Source: an uncultured Gemmatimonadota bacterium
GTDB taxonomy: Bacteria; Gemmatimonadota; Gemmatimonadetes; Gemmatimonadales; Gemmatimonadaceae
Assembly: GCA_946479895.1 (NCBI GenBank)
Contig: CAMLHT010000104.1
Location: 1-12,613 of the forward strand
Length of the DNA: 12,613 nt
Direction: 5' to 3'
A program made the translations under genes and the position numbers. Below the pieces are notes generated by a model, which did not search any database, was not told where the DNA came from, and saw only the letters and a program-made list of their open reading frames with translations. Shown piece after piece: positions 1 to 8,781 of this stretch (positions within the stretch are counted from its first letter, which is position 1; every line of letters begins with the position of its first letter).

Positions 1-1222
1 GCTGCGTCGACAGCTTCAGCACGTCCGCGAAGCTCCGCTTCATGATGTCGGTGAGGCGCTCGTTGACGACTTCCTCGGTCCAGAAGTAGCCGCCGCGATC
101 CTGCACCCACTCGAAGTACGAGACGGTCACGCCGCCCGCGTTCGCGAGGATGTCGGGAATCACGAAGATGCCCTTCTCGTCGAGGATCGAGTCGGCGCCG
201 GCCGTGGTCGGGCCGTTCGCGCCTTCACAGATCACCTTGGCGCGGATCTTCGCCGCGTTCTTGCTGGTGATGACGTTCTCGAGCGCCGCCGGCACCAGGA
301 CGTCCACCTCGAGCGTCAGCAGCTCCTCGTTGGTGATCGCCGTCGCGCCCTTGAGCCCCTCGAGGCTCCGATGCTGGCGGACGTGGGCGATCGCCGCCGC
401 GACGTCGATGCCGGCCGGGTTGTGATAGCCGCCCGTCTTGTCGCTGATCGCCACGATCTTCGCGCCTTCCTTCGCCAGCAGGTCGGCGGCGACCGAGCCG
501 ACGTTGCCGAAGCCCTGCACGGCGATCGTCGCGCCCTTGATGTTCAGCCCGAGGTGCGAGAGCGCCTGCCTGGTGACGATCATGCAGCCACGACCCGTCG
601 CCTCGCGGCGGCCGAGCGAGCCGCCCATCTCCACCGGCTTGCCGGTGACCACGGCGGTCACGGTGTGGCCCTGGCGCATGGAGTAGGTGTCCATCACCCA
701 CGCCATGACGCGCTCGTTGGTGTTCACGTCCGGCGCCGGCACGTCGGAATCCGGGCCGAGAGTGGCGATGATGCCCGCGGTGTAGCGACGGGTGAGGCGT
801 TCCAGCTCACCGATGCTGAGCTTCGTGGGATCGCAGACGACGCCGCCCTTGGCGCCGCCGAACGGCAGGTTCACCACGGCGCACTTCCACGTCATCCACG
901 CGGCGAGCGCCTTCACTTCCTCGAGGGTCACCGCCATGTCGAAGCGGATGCCGCCCTTGGCCGGTCCGCGGGACGTGTTGTACAGCACGCGGATGCCCTC
1001 GAACACCTCGACCTCCCCGTTGTCCATCAGGACGGGGATCGAGACGATGATCTGCTTCTCGGGGTGGCGAAGAACCTTGTAGAGACCGGGCTCGAGGTCC
1101 AGCAGCTCCGCGGCGCGGTCGAAGCGCGACATCATCGCCTCGAAGGGATTTTCTTCGTCCAGGAATCGGTCCTTGTCGGGCCGAACGATTTTATCGGTAG
1201 GAAGTCTGAGATCCGTTGCCAT
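1..1222 (-). CDS. gdhA: Glu/Leu/Phe/Val dehydrogenase family glutamate dehydrogenase, C-terminus cut off
   Basis: The gene encodes a hexameric-type glutamate dehydrogenase, which interconverts glutamate with 2-oxoglutarate and ammonia in the cytoplasm using NAD(P). It starts at ATG 1222-1220, and 407 residues are visible before the window edge; the family is usually about 410-430, so only a short C-terminal piece is missing. Seen in the protein: KGGIRF with Lys89, Lys113 in TWKCAVV, the signature PFGGAKGG with Lys125, and [10 protein letters not shown] ending at Asp165. These match, even in numbering, the glutamate-binding lysines and catalytic Lys125/Asp165 known from clostridial GDH. The Rossmann motif GFGNVG is at 237-242. 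Asp261 at the end of the next strand hints at NAD+ preference (inference). The start lies 6 bases after the lpxK stop with no clear Shine-Dalgarno sequence, so translation is probably coupled. Leucine or phenylalanine dehydrogenase is less likely because the Lys89 and GGAKGG context fits GDH. Confidence 0.93.
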   Translation of the reverse strand, partial: MATDLRLPTDKIVRPDKDRFLDEENPFEAMMSRFDRAAELLDLEPGLYKVLRHPEKQIIVSIPVLMDNGEVEVFEGIRVLYNTSRGPAKGGIRFDMAVTLEEVKALAAWMTWKCAVVNLPFGGAKGGVVCDPTKLSIGELERLTRRYTAGIIATLGPDSDVPAPDVNTNERVMAWVMDTYSMRQGHTVTAVVTGKPVEMGGSLGRREATGRGCMIVTRQALSHLGLNIKGATIAVQGFGNVGSVAADLLAKEGAKIVAISDKTGGYHNPAGIDVAAAIAHVRQHRSLEGLKGATAITNEELLTLEVDVLVPAALENVITSKNAAKIRAKVICEGANGPTTAGADSILDEKGIFVIPDILANAGGVTVSYFEWVQDRGGYFWTEEVVNERLTDIMKRSFADVLKLSTQ

Positions 1223-1228
1223 GTGTGG

Positions 1229-2275
1229 TCAGACTGAGCCGGAATCGGCGGGTGAAGTTCGCGTATCCCGCAGCCGAAGCACGGTTCCGAGCAGCTGCTC
1301 GATGCCGCCTACGCCTCGCTCCACGACTACGCGCTGAGAAACATACCACAAGGCCGGGCCCCCGCGAGGCCACAGGTTCCGCAGCTTGACGGCGTCCTTC
1401 AGCGTGCATATCACGCGCTCCGAACCGTGCGCTGCCGCGACCACACGCGCGACGTCGGCGGGGCGGAATTCGTGGTGATCGCGAAAGAGAATCGGGTGAA
1501 CGCCGGACGCATTGGCCTCCAACTGCCGCACGAATGCGGTGGGATCCCCGATGGCGGCGACGGCAACGACGCGCTCGCCTCGCAACGAAGCCATCGGGGC
1601 GCGCTCCGCGCCGTCGATGCGCACGAGTTCGTCCGGCTCGAGGTGGATCGAGACCCGCGGGACTCGCGGCGCCACGCGGGCGAGCCGCTCGTGGACGCGA
1701 TCGACGTCCGCGGCCGCGGCGGCCTTTCGCGTGACGACCACCAGGTCCGCCCGGCGCAGCGCCGACAGCGGCTCACGCCACGGTCCGGCCGGCAGCAGGT
1801 GCACTTCATCGGGCCACTGGTCCGCGCTGACGAGGACGACGTCCACGTCACGCCGCAGCTGGCGGTGCTGAAAGCCGTCGTCGAGGACGGCGACGTCCGC
1901 GCCGCGCCGGCTCGCCTCCTCCACGCCGCGAAAGCGATCCACGCTCGTCACGACTTCCACGTCCGGATTGAGCATGCGATGCACGGCCGGCTCGTCGTCG
2001 CCGTATCCGCGCATCACGATCGCCGGATGGCCACCGTGATCGCGCAGCCACCGCGCGATCCAGCCCGAGACGGGCGTCTTGCCGGTGCCACCGACGGTCA
2101 GGTTGCCGACGCTGACGACCGGGATCGACGCGGTGCTTCCCTTCACCCACCCGGCGTCGTAGAGGAGCGTGCGCAGGCCCGAGACGCCGGCGAAGACCCG
2201 CTCGGCGGGCATCAGCGCCGCGCGGGCGGCGCGCGACGCGCGGTCATGGCCGAACCAGACGCGATCCATGCTCAT
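1229..2275 (-). CDS. lpxK: Tetraacyldisaccharide 4'-kinase LpxK
   Basis: LpxK phosphorylates the 4' position of the lipid A disaccharide with ATP, at the cytoplasmic face of the inner membrane. The protein has 348 residues, close to the usual 320-360. Visible motifs are the P-loop VGNLTVGGTGKTP (residues 56-68), RGYGDDEP (89-96), the Walker B-like DDGFQHRQLRRD (132-143), LPAGPWREP (161-169), DHHEF (266-270) and TLKDAVKL (291-298). One oddity is that RGYG runs straight into DDEP, whereas typical LpxK proteins have about 20 residues between RGYG and GDEP. The ATG at 2275 overlaps the preceding stop as ATGA. A GAGG Shine-Dalgarno sequence (2283-2286) lies 7 bases upstream and supports this start; a second ATG two codons in is possible. 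The N-terminal region before the P-loop probably holds the usual membrane-associating helix. Confidence 0.95.
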   Translation of the reverse strand: MSMDRVWFGHDRASRAARAALMPAERVFAGVSGLRTLLYDAGWVKGSTASIPVVSVGNLTVGGTGKTPVSGWIARWLRDHGGHPAIVMRGYGDDEPAVHRMLNPDVEVVTSVDRFRGVEEASRRGADVAVLDDGFQHRQLRRDVDVVLVSADQWPDEVHLLPAGPWREPLSALRRADLVVVTRKAAAAADVDRVHERLARVAPRVPRVSIHLEPDELVRIDGAERAPMASLRGERVVAVAAIGDPTAFVRQLEANASGVHPILFRDHHEFRPADVARVVAAAHGSERVICTLKDAVKLRNLWPRGGPALWYVSQRVVVERGVGGIEQLLGTVLRLRDTRTSPADSGSV

Positions 2276-2931
2276 CCTGCCCCCTCGGCGCGACGATGCG
2301 CGGTTTCCATCGCTTGCGCGAGGAGCTCCACCCGCTCACCGGCCTCGCGCGACGAAGGCGCCTCGACCGCGGTGGCGTCGCCATAGGCGATCGTGACACG
2401 CGCGAACGGCTTCGGGATCATGAATCGATCCCAGGAGCCGAGCTGCCAGTACGCGCTCGCGCGCGCGGCGAGGGGCATCAGGCGGACGTTCGCGCGATGC
2501 GCGGCGAGCAGTGCGCCGGGCGCGATGGAGTGCCGCGGGCCACGCGGGCCATCGGGCGTGATGCCGACGTCCACGCCCGCCCGGAGCTCGCGGTCCACGG
2601 CGACGAGCGCTCGCGCCGCGCCGCGCGAGCTGGAGCCGCGGACGAGCCGGAAGCCAAAGTCGGCGAGGATCCGCGCGATGATCTCGCCATCCCCATGCTC
2701 GCTCACGAGGACCGCGATCCCGCGGCCACGATGATGAAAGAGCAGCGGAAGCATCTCGCCATGCCAGAGCACGAGCACGACCGCCCGTCCGGCGTCCTTC
2801 TCCTTCTGGTACGACTCGCCGTTGACGACACGGATACGCCAGGTGCGCGCGATCGCCTGGATGAAGGACGACCCGAGTCGCGCCGACCAGGTGATCTTCC
2901 GCGAGGGCTCCGGCCTGGATTCGTCGCTCAT
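2272..2931 (-). CDS. DUF374 lysophospholipid acyltransferase-like protein, candidate LpxJ-type lipid A late acyltransferase
   Basis: The 219-residue protein belongs by motif to the DUF374 branch of the lysophospholipid acyltransferase superfamily. Seen: LWHGEMLPLL with WHG at 56-58 (His57 is the likely catalytic base), VSEHGDGE (77-83), GSSSRGA (99-105) and TPDGPRGP (125-132), in the order expected for this fold. DUF374 members described as LpxJ in epsilonproteobacteria add a secondary acyl chain to lipid A precursors. Its position between lpxB and lpxK supports a similar role here, but that is inference and its acyl donor cannot be read from sequence. The reading frame extends far upstream into lpxB. 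I chose ATG 2931-2929 because it overlaps the lpxB stop as ATGA, like several junctions in this operon, and gives a normal-length family member. No strong Shine-Dalgarno sequence is present, so coupling to lpxB is likely. Confidence 0.85.
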   Translation of the reverse strand: MSDESRPEPSRKITWSARLGSSFIQAIARTWRIRVVNGESYQKEKDAGRAVVLVLWHGEMLPLLFHHRGRGIAVLVSEHGDGEIIARILADFGFRLVRGSSSRGAARALVAVDRELRAGVDVGITPDGPRGPRHSIAPGALLAAHRANVRLMPLAARASAYWQLGSWDRFMIPKPFARVTIAYGDATAVEAPSSREAGERVELLAQAMETAHRRAEGAG

Positions 2932-4052
2932 GACGCGCGGCTGCCGATCATCTGGACCGCCAGCGCGGCCACCCGGCCCGCGGCTCCGCGCTCCCCCAGG
3001 CTGCCGCGCACTTCCTCCAGATCGCGAAGCATCGTCTTCCGCCGCGCGCTCCCGTGGTCGAGCAGCTCGCCGAGCACCGGCGCAACGGCGCGTGGCTGAA
3101 GGTCGTCCTGGACGAACTCGGGAACGATCCGGCGCCGCGCGATGATGTTGACCATCCCGATGTCGGTCACGGTCGCGATCTGGCTGGCGATGGCGAAGTC
3201 GATGGTCCCCGCCCGGTAGGCGACGACCAGCGGACAGCCGGCGACCGCCGCCTCGAGCGTCGTCGTGCCGCTCTTGCACAGCGCGGCATCCGCGGCGCGA
3301 AAGATGGTCCACGACGATGCCTTCACCACGCGAAACGGGCACGCCGACGGATCGATCTCGACGTTCGGAGCGCTGCTCACGATCACTTCCAGCGCGGGGT
3401 CCCGGGCCTGGAGCAGGCGCGCGGTCTCGACGAACGGCCCGAGGTGGCGGGCAATCTCCTGCCGACGGCTGCCGGGAAACAGCGCCAGCACCGGCGCGTC
3501 CGGCGGCAAGCCCAGCTCCGCGCGGCCCTCGGCTCGACTCGGCATCGCGGCGGCGCGGTCGAGCATCGGATGACCGACGAAGACCGCGTCGACCCCGTTC
3601 GCGCGCAGCAGCTCCTCCTCGAACCGGAAGATCACCGCGGCCTTGGTGACGTTCTCGGCGATGGAGCGCATGCGTCCCGGCCGCGACGCCCAGACCTGCG
3701 GCGTGATGAAGTACAGGACCGGCACGCCGGCGGACTTCGCGGCGGCCGCGACGTGCAGGTTGAAGCCGCCGTAGTCCACGAGGATGACGAGATCCACGTT
3801 GCCGCCGCGGAGCCGGTCCTCGATGTCCTGGAGAAGCGCCCAGTGCCGCGGGATCTGCTTGAGCACTCCGACGAAACCCATGACCGCGAGCTTGTCGATG
3901 TGCCGGATGAGCTCCACGCCGGCGGCACGCAGCTGGTCGCCACCGACGCCCACCATGCGGTGGCGGACGCCCGCCGCCAGGAGCGCCTGCGCTACGGCGC
4001 CCGCGTTCGCGTCGCCGGAGGGTTCTCCGGCGATGATGACGATCTCACGCAC
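2928..4052 (-). CDS. lpxB: Lipid-A-disaccharide synthase LpxB
   Basis: LpxB is a GT19 glycosyltransferase that joins UDP-2,3-diacylglucosamine and lipid X (2,3-diacylglucosamine 1-phosphate) into the beta-1',6 lipid A disaccharide at the inner membrane. The 374-residue length is typical (about 380). Motifs seen in order are GEPSGD (9-14), VDYGGFNL (92-99), YFITPQVWAS (114-123), VGHPMLD (159-165), FPGSRRQE (192-199), KSGTTTLEAA (260-269) and PEFVQ (311-315). Many homologues have a proline in the DYPxFN-like block where this protein has glycine, but the aspartate (Asp93) is kept. The GTG start at 4052 overlaps the end of the oxidoreductase gene by 8 bases, with no good Shine-Dalgarno sequence. 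It is the start that places the conserved REIVIIAGEPSGD block at the N-terminus. The stop overlaps the next ATG. Confidence 0.96.
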   Translation of the reverse strand: MREIVIIAGEPSGDANAGAVAQALLAAGVRHRMVGVGGDQLRAAGVELIRHIDKLAVMGFVGVLKQIPRHWALLQDIEDRLRGGNVDLVILVDYGGFNLHVAAAAKSAGVPVLYFITPQVWASRPGRMRSIAENVTKAAVIFRFEEELLRANGVDAVFVGHPMLDRAAAMPSRAEGRAELGLPPDAPVLALFPGSRRQEIARHLGPFVETARLLQARDPALEVIVSSAPNVEIDPSACPFRVVKASSWTIFRAADAALCKSGTTTLEAAVAGCPLVVAYRAGTIDFAIASQIATVTDIGMVNIIARRRIVPEFVQDDLQPRAVAPVLGELLDHGSARRKTMLRDLEEVRGSLGERGAAGRVAALAVQMIGSRAS

Positions 4053-5055
4053 GGGCCGGGGCCGCCGCCGGCTGGCGCATCGCCGGCATGCCGCGCTCGA
4101 TCTCGCTCACGATCTTGAGCGCGACCGCGAGCGCCTCGCGGCCGGCCTGGCCGCTCACCGGGACCGGGGCCTTCCCACGGATCGCGTCGACGAAGCTCTG
4201 GAGCTCGAGCGTGAGCGCGTCTCCCTCCGGCGCCTCGATGGGCGTGCGCTCCACGAACTGCTCGAGTGCCTGCGCCCCCTGCGCGTCGCGCACGAACGCC
4301 GCCAGGTCGAGCCCCTTCTTCAGGTGATAGAACTCGCCCGTCCCCGTGCCGAGGTCGAGCGAGAGGTACCCCGTGGGCTGGAACAGGCGGATCTTCCGCA
4401 TGCGCTCGCGCGACACGCGGCTGGCGGTGATGTTCGCCACCGCCCCCGAGGCGAAGGTCAGGCGCGCGTTGGCGATGTCGACGAACGGGGTCAGGACCGG
4501 CACGCCGGTGGCCGCGACGTCGCTCACCGGAGCGCCGACGAGCGTCTGCACGAGGTCGATGTCGTGGATCATCAGGTCGAGCACGACGGCGACGTCGGAT
4601 CCGCGCGGATTGAACGGGGCCAGGCGGTCGCTCTCGATGAAGCGCGGGCGGTCCACGTACTGGAGGGCGCCGCGGATCGCGCGATTGAAACGCTCGACGT
4701 GACCCGTCTGCACGAGGACCCCCTTGCGCGCCGCGATCGCGAGCATCGCGTCCGCCTCGTCGAGGGTCGTCGCGATCGGCTTCTCCACGAGCACGTGCCT
4801 GCCCGCCTCCAGCGCCTGGGAGGCGACGGCGAAGTGCGCGGGCGTCGGAACGACGATCGTGACGGCGTCCACGGCGGCGAGCAGCTCCGCCTCGGACGCG
4901 AAAGGCTTCAACCCGAGCTCGGCGGACACCTTCGCGGCGCGGTCCGGATTCGCCTCGAAGAAGCCCACCATCTCCGCGCCCTCGACCCCGCGCAGGATGC
5001 GCGCATGATGATGTCCGAGCGCGCCGACGCCGATCACCCCGATCCGCACCGTCAT
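4045..5055 (-). CDS. Gfo/Idh/MocA family NAD(P)-dependent oxidoreductase (GnnA-like candidate)
   Basis: The 336-residue protein is a two-domain Gfo/Idh/MocA dehydrogenase that should oxidise or reduce a sugar-type substrate with NAD(P). The N-terminal Rossmann fold carries GVGALG (9-14). EKP with Lys92 (91-93), GHVERFN (118-124) and the HDID block (His164/Asp165, within DLMIHDID 160-167) are the expected cofactor and catalytic motifs. The last roughly 10 residues are a loose Ala/Pro tail. It lies between lpxA and lpxB with overlapping ends, so it is very likely co-translated with lipid A enzymes. In Acidithiobacillus and Leptospira, the family member GnnA oxidises the 3-OH of UDP-GlcNAc before the aminotransferase GnnB aminates it, giving amide-linked lipid A. 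No gnnB is seen here, so GnnA activity is only a hypothesis. The position is also one often held by lpxI in other bacteria. The ATG overlaps the lpxA stop as ATGA. Confidence 0.9.
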   Translation of the reverse strand: MTVRIGVIGVGALGHHHARILRGVEGAEMVGFFEANPDRAAKVSAELGLKPFASEAELLAAVDAVTIVVPTPAHFAVASQALEAGRHVLVEKPIATTLDEADAMLAIAARKGVLVQTGHVERFNRAIRGALQYVDRPRFIESDRLAPFNPRGSDVAVVLDLMIHDIDLVQTLVGAPVSDVAATGVPVLTPFVDIANARLTFASGAVANITASRVSRERMRKIRLFQPTGYLSLDLGTGTGEFYHLKKGLDLAAFVRDAQGAQALEQFVERTPIEAPEGDALTLELQSFVDAIRGKAPVPVSGQAGREALAVALKIVSEIERGMPAMRQPAAAPARA

Positions 5056-5828
5056 CCGATCACGAGGCCGCGGTCGGAATTGTCGAAGAACCGCAGGAAC
5101 TCCTGGACCTCGGGGAAAGGCTGCAGTTCGGCAGTCGCCTTCTCCCGCGCCTGCGACAGGTTGAGCTCCGACTTGAAGAACAGGCGGTACGCCCGCTTTA
5201 GCTCGCGGCGGACGTCTTCCGGGAACCCGTTCCGCTCGAGACCGACCGAGTTGAGGCCGAACAGCTTGATCGGGTTGCCCACCGCCTTCACGAACGGCGC
5301 CACGTCCTTGGGCACCCGCGAGCAGCCGCCGATGAAGCTGTACTTGCCGATCTTCACGAACTGATGCACCGCCGTCACGCCGGAGATGATGGCGCGATCC
5401 TCGATCGTCACGTGCCCCGCGAGCTGCACGGTGTTGCCGAGGATCACGCCGTTCCCGATGTGACAGTCGTGCGCCAGGTGGACGTACGACATGATGAAGC
5501 AGTTCTCGCCGACCGTGGTCTTGAAGGACTGGCTGGTTCCGCGGTTGATGGTCGAGTACTCGCGGATGGTCGTGTTGGCGCCGATCTCGACGGTGGTGAG
5601 CTCGCCCTTGAACTTGAGGTCCTGGGGATCGCCGCCGAGCACCGACCCGATGCCGACCTTCACGTTCTCGGCGAGGCGGACGTGGCGCTCGAGCGTCGCG
5701 CGCGGGGCGATGACGCAGCCGTCACCGATCACGCAATCCGGGCCGACCATCGCGTACGCGCCGATCGAGACGTTCGACCCGATCCGGGCGTCGGGGTCGA
5801 CGATCGCCGTCGGATGAATTCCCGTCAT
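5052..5828 (-). CDS. lpxA: Acyl-ACP--UDP-N-acetylglucosamine O-acyltransferase LpxA
   Basis: LpxA is a trimeric left-handed beta-helix enzyme that starts lipid A synthesis by moving a 3-hydroxyacyl chain from ACP to UDP-GlcNAc. Isoleucine-patch hexapeptide repeats fill the N-terminal two thirds, followed by the helical C-terminal domain with GLNSVGLERNGF. The HLAHDC block (residues 117-122) contains His120, equivalent to catalytic His125 of E. coli. HQF and IGGCS follow. The glycine aligned with E. coli Gly173, the acyl-chain ruler, is kept (Gly168), suggesting a long hydroxyacyl chain (inference). I chose ATG 5828 (protein begins MTGIHPTAIV, 258 residues) because GGAG lies 6 bases upstream and the family normally begins just before HPTA. 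An alternative ATG at 5840 overlaps the fabZ stop (TGATG) and would add four residues. Confidence 0.96.
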   Translation of the reverse strand: MTGIHPTAIVDPDARIGSNVSIGAYAMVGPDCVIGDGCVIAPRATLERHVRLAENVKVGIGSVLGGDPQDLKFKGELTTVEIGANTTIREYSTINRGTSQSFKTTVGENCFIMSYVHLAHDCHIGNGVILGNTVQLAGHVTIEDRAIISGVTAVHQFVKIGKYSFIGGCSRVPKDVAPFVKAVGNPIKLFGLNSVGLERNGFPEDVRRELKRAYRLFFKSELNLSQAREKATAELQPFPEVQEFLRFFDNSDRGLVIG

Positions 5829-5834
5829 GAGCTG

Positions 5835-5838
5835 CTCC
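5835..5838 (-). promoter_or_regulatory. Shine-Dalgarno sequence for lpxA
   Basis: GGAG lies 6 bases before ATG 5828-5826 on the minus strand. It falls inside the first codons of the alternative, longer lpxA reading from ATG 5840, which itself has no good Shine-Dalgarno sequence. This is the main reason to prefer the shorter LpxA. Confidence 0.6.
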
Positions 5839-5839
5839 A

Positions 5840-7104
<1,265 letters not shown>

Positions 7105-7108
<4 letters not shown>

Positions 7109-8184
7109 CTGGTCTTGTCGTCTTCTGCCGCGCCGAGCAGCCGCTCGAGCGGGCGAACGAGTTTCGCCAGCTTCAGGAGCGCGGCCTGGGCGCGGAGGGC
7201 TTCCTTGTGCGGTCGCGCCGGATAGCCCGACCACGTCTCGCCGGCCGGCACGTCGCCGAATACGCCCGACTGGCCGGCGATCTGCGCGCCCTTGCCGATC
7301 GTGATGTGCCCCTTCGTGCCCACCTGCCCCCCGAGGACGGCCCCATCCTCGATGACCGTGGACCCGGCGATGCCGGCCTGGGCGACGACCAGGCAGAGGC
7401 GTCCGATGCTGACGTTGTGCCCGATCTGCACGAGGTTGTCGATCTTCGTGCCGGCGCCGATCACGGTGTCGCTGATGCTGCCGCGATCGATGGTCGTGTT
7501 CGCGCCGATCTCGACGTCGTTCCCGACGATGCACCGCCCGACGTGCGGGATCTTCTGGTGTGCGCCATCCCGGTAGACGTATCCGAACCCGTCGCTGCCG
7601 ATGATCGCGCCGCCATGGATCCCCACGCGGTCGCCAAGGCGCGTGCCCGGGTACAGGACCACGTTCGGGAACAGCTTGCACTTCGCTCCGACTTCGACCC
7701 CGGCGCCGATCACCACGTTGGCCGCGATCATCGTCCCGTCCCCGATGCTGCAGTCGTCACCCAGCACGGCGCCGGCGGCGATGCTCACCCCCGGGCCGAT
7801 GCGAGCGTTGCGGCCCACCGAGGCCGACGGATGGATGACCGCCGGGACGTCCGGCTCCCGGTACAGCCTGGGCAGCACGCGAAGCAGCGCGTCGTGCGGC
7901 TTCGGCACGATGATCCTGGTCCGCACCGGGCCCTCGGCGTTCGCCAGCGCGGGCGACACGAGCGCGACGCCCGCGCGCGTCTCCGCGAACTGGCTCGCGT
8001 ACTTCTCCAGCGCGAGGAAGGTGAGGTCGCTGGCCCCCGCCCGGTCGAGCGGAGCAACCGCCGTGATCACCGCCTCCGGATCGCCGACGAGCGTTCCGCC
8101 GACGAGGGCCGCAATAGACGAAGCGGTGAGAACGATTTCGCTCTCACCGCCGCGCAGTTCCACGGGTCGGCCGACCGACGTCAC
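7105..8184 (-). CDS. lpxD: UDP-3-O-(3-hydroxyacyl)glucosamine N-acyltransferase LpxD
   Basis: LpxD is a trimeric acyltransferase that adds the N-linked 3-hydroxyacyl chain to UDP-3-O-acylglucosamine. The N-terminal uridine-binding domain (about 17-112) contains [12 protein letters not shown] and DLTFLA. From about 115 there are hexapeptide repeats of the left-handed beta-helix, with IGSDGFGY at 195-202 and NLVQIGHN holding His256, equivalent to catalytic His239 of E. coli LpxD. His293 in GTKGHITIG matches the second conserved histidine. A helical tail (about 325-355) closes the protein. With a GTG start at 8184 it has 359 residues, slightly longer than usual (about 340). This GTG overlaps the ompH stop as GTGA, in line with the other junctions. 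A second GTG at 8163 would remove seven residues and cannot be excluded. There is no earlier ATG that fits, since the frame upstream lies inside ompH. Confidence 0.94.
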
Positions 8185-8768
8185 CGCGTCGGAGGCCTCT
8201 TGACCGCGGCCGGGGCCATCGTCGTTGGAGCCGGCGCGGTCGCCGCCTTGGTCTTGAGGCGCGCCACGACCTTCTCGGTCAGGTCGAGGTTCTTGTCGGC
8301 CGAAACGATCGGCGAGTTGTCGTCGCCGCTGAAGATCATCGCGTAGCCGCCTTCCGACCGGATCTCGTCGATCGCGGCGCGGACCACTTCCATCAGCGGC
8401 GCGAGGACCTCGTTCTGGCGCTGCTGGATTTTCTGCTCGCCCAGCGTATTCAGGTTGCTGAGGTCCTGCTGGAGCTTCTGGAGCCGCTCCTGCTCGGAGG
8501 TCTTCTTCGCCGCCGTCAGCGTCGGCTCGGCCTTCTGGAAGGCCTCGATCTGCTTGCGCAGGGAATCGCTCCACGCCTGCTGCTGCTTCTGGAAGGCGAG
8601 GACTTCCCGGTTGTAGGTCGACTCGGCAGCGGCGCGGCCGGGGGCCGCGGCCATGAGTGCCTGGGTGTTCACGTAGCCGATCTTGGTCGGCGTGCCCTGC
8701 GCCCCGGCGGCACCGCCGATCGCGAGCAGAATGAGCGCGGCCGCGGCGGCGCGGAAGGTTGTGTTCAT
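8181..8768 (-). CDS. skp: OmpH/Skp family periplasmic chaperone
   Basis: The 195-residue secreted protein resembles Skp/OmpH, which keeps unfolded outer-membrane proteins soluble on their way to the Bam complex. An N-terminal signal peptide (about 1-23, cleavage after AGA before QG) is followed by [10 protein letters not shown], the usual first strand of OmpH proteins. A long Gln/Glu/Lys-rich coiled-coil arm spans about 50-125. The second half of the core (about 126-170) contains [15 protein letters not shown]. The final 25 residues are rich in Pro, Ala and Thr, an extension not part of the core fold. The ATG at 8768 sits 13 bases after the bamA stop, with a weak AGGGA Shine-Dalgarno sequence 6 bases before it. 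The bamA-skp-lpxD order is the classical outer-membrane biogenesis arrangement, which strengthens the call. Confidence 0.93.
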   Translation of the reverse strand: MNTTFRAAAAALILLAIGGAAGAQGTPTKIGYVNTQALMAAAPGRAAAESTYNREVLAFQKQQQAWSDSLRKQIEAFQKAEPTLTAAKKTSEQERLQKLQQDLSNLNTLGEQKIQQRQNEVLAPLMEVVRAAIDEIRSEGGYAMIFSGDDNSPIVSADKNLDLTEKVVARLKTKAATAPAPTTMAPAAVKRPPTR

Positions 8769-8781
8769 CTGTTATCCCTGT

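Noticed and set aside
371..1237. A 288-codon plus-strand open frame opposite glutamate dehydrogenase.
   Set aside because: The minus strand here encodes a fully conserved GDH from 1222 to the edge; the plus frame is a shadow with His/Arg-rich sequence.
2932..3342. An N-terminal extension of the DUF374 frame by 137 codons.
   Set aside because: It lies inside lpxB, is Arg-rich with no motif, and the family length fits the start at 2931.
3784..5364. A 526-codon plus-strand open frame opposite lpxB, the oxidoreductase and lpxA.
   Set aside because: It spans three real genes on the other strand, has biased low-complexity composition and no family motifs.
7109..7681. An N-terminal extension of the lpxC-fabZ frame by 191 codons.
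   Set aside because: The extension lies inside lpxD and is Arg/Pro-rich shadow sequence; conserved LpxC sequence begins at ATG 7108.
8185..8574. An N-terminal extension of the lpxD frame by about 130 codons.
   Set aside because: It is a shadow of the Skp-like gene; conserved LpxD sequence begins only after 8184.
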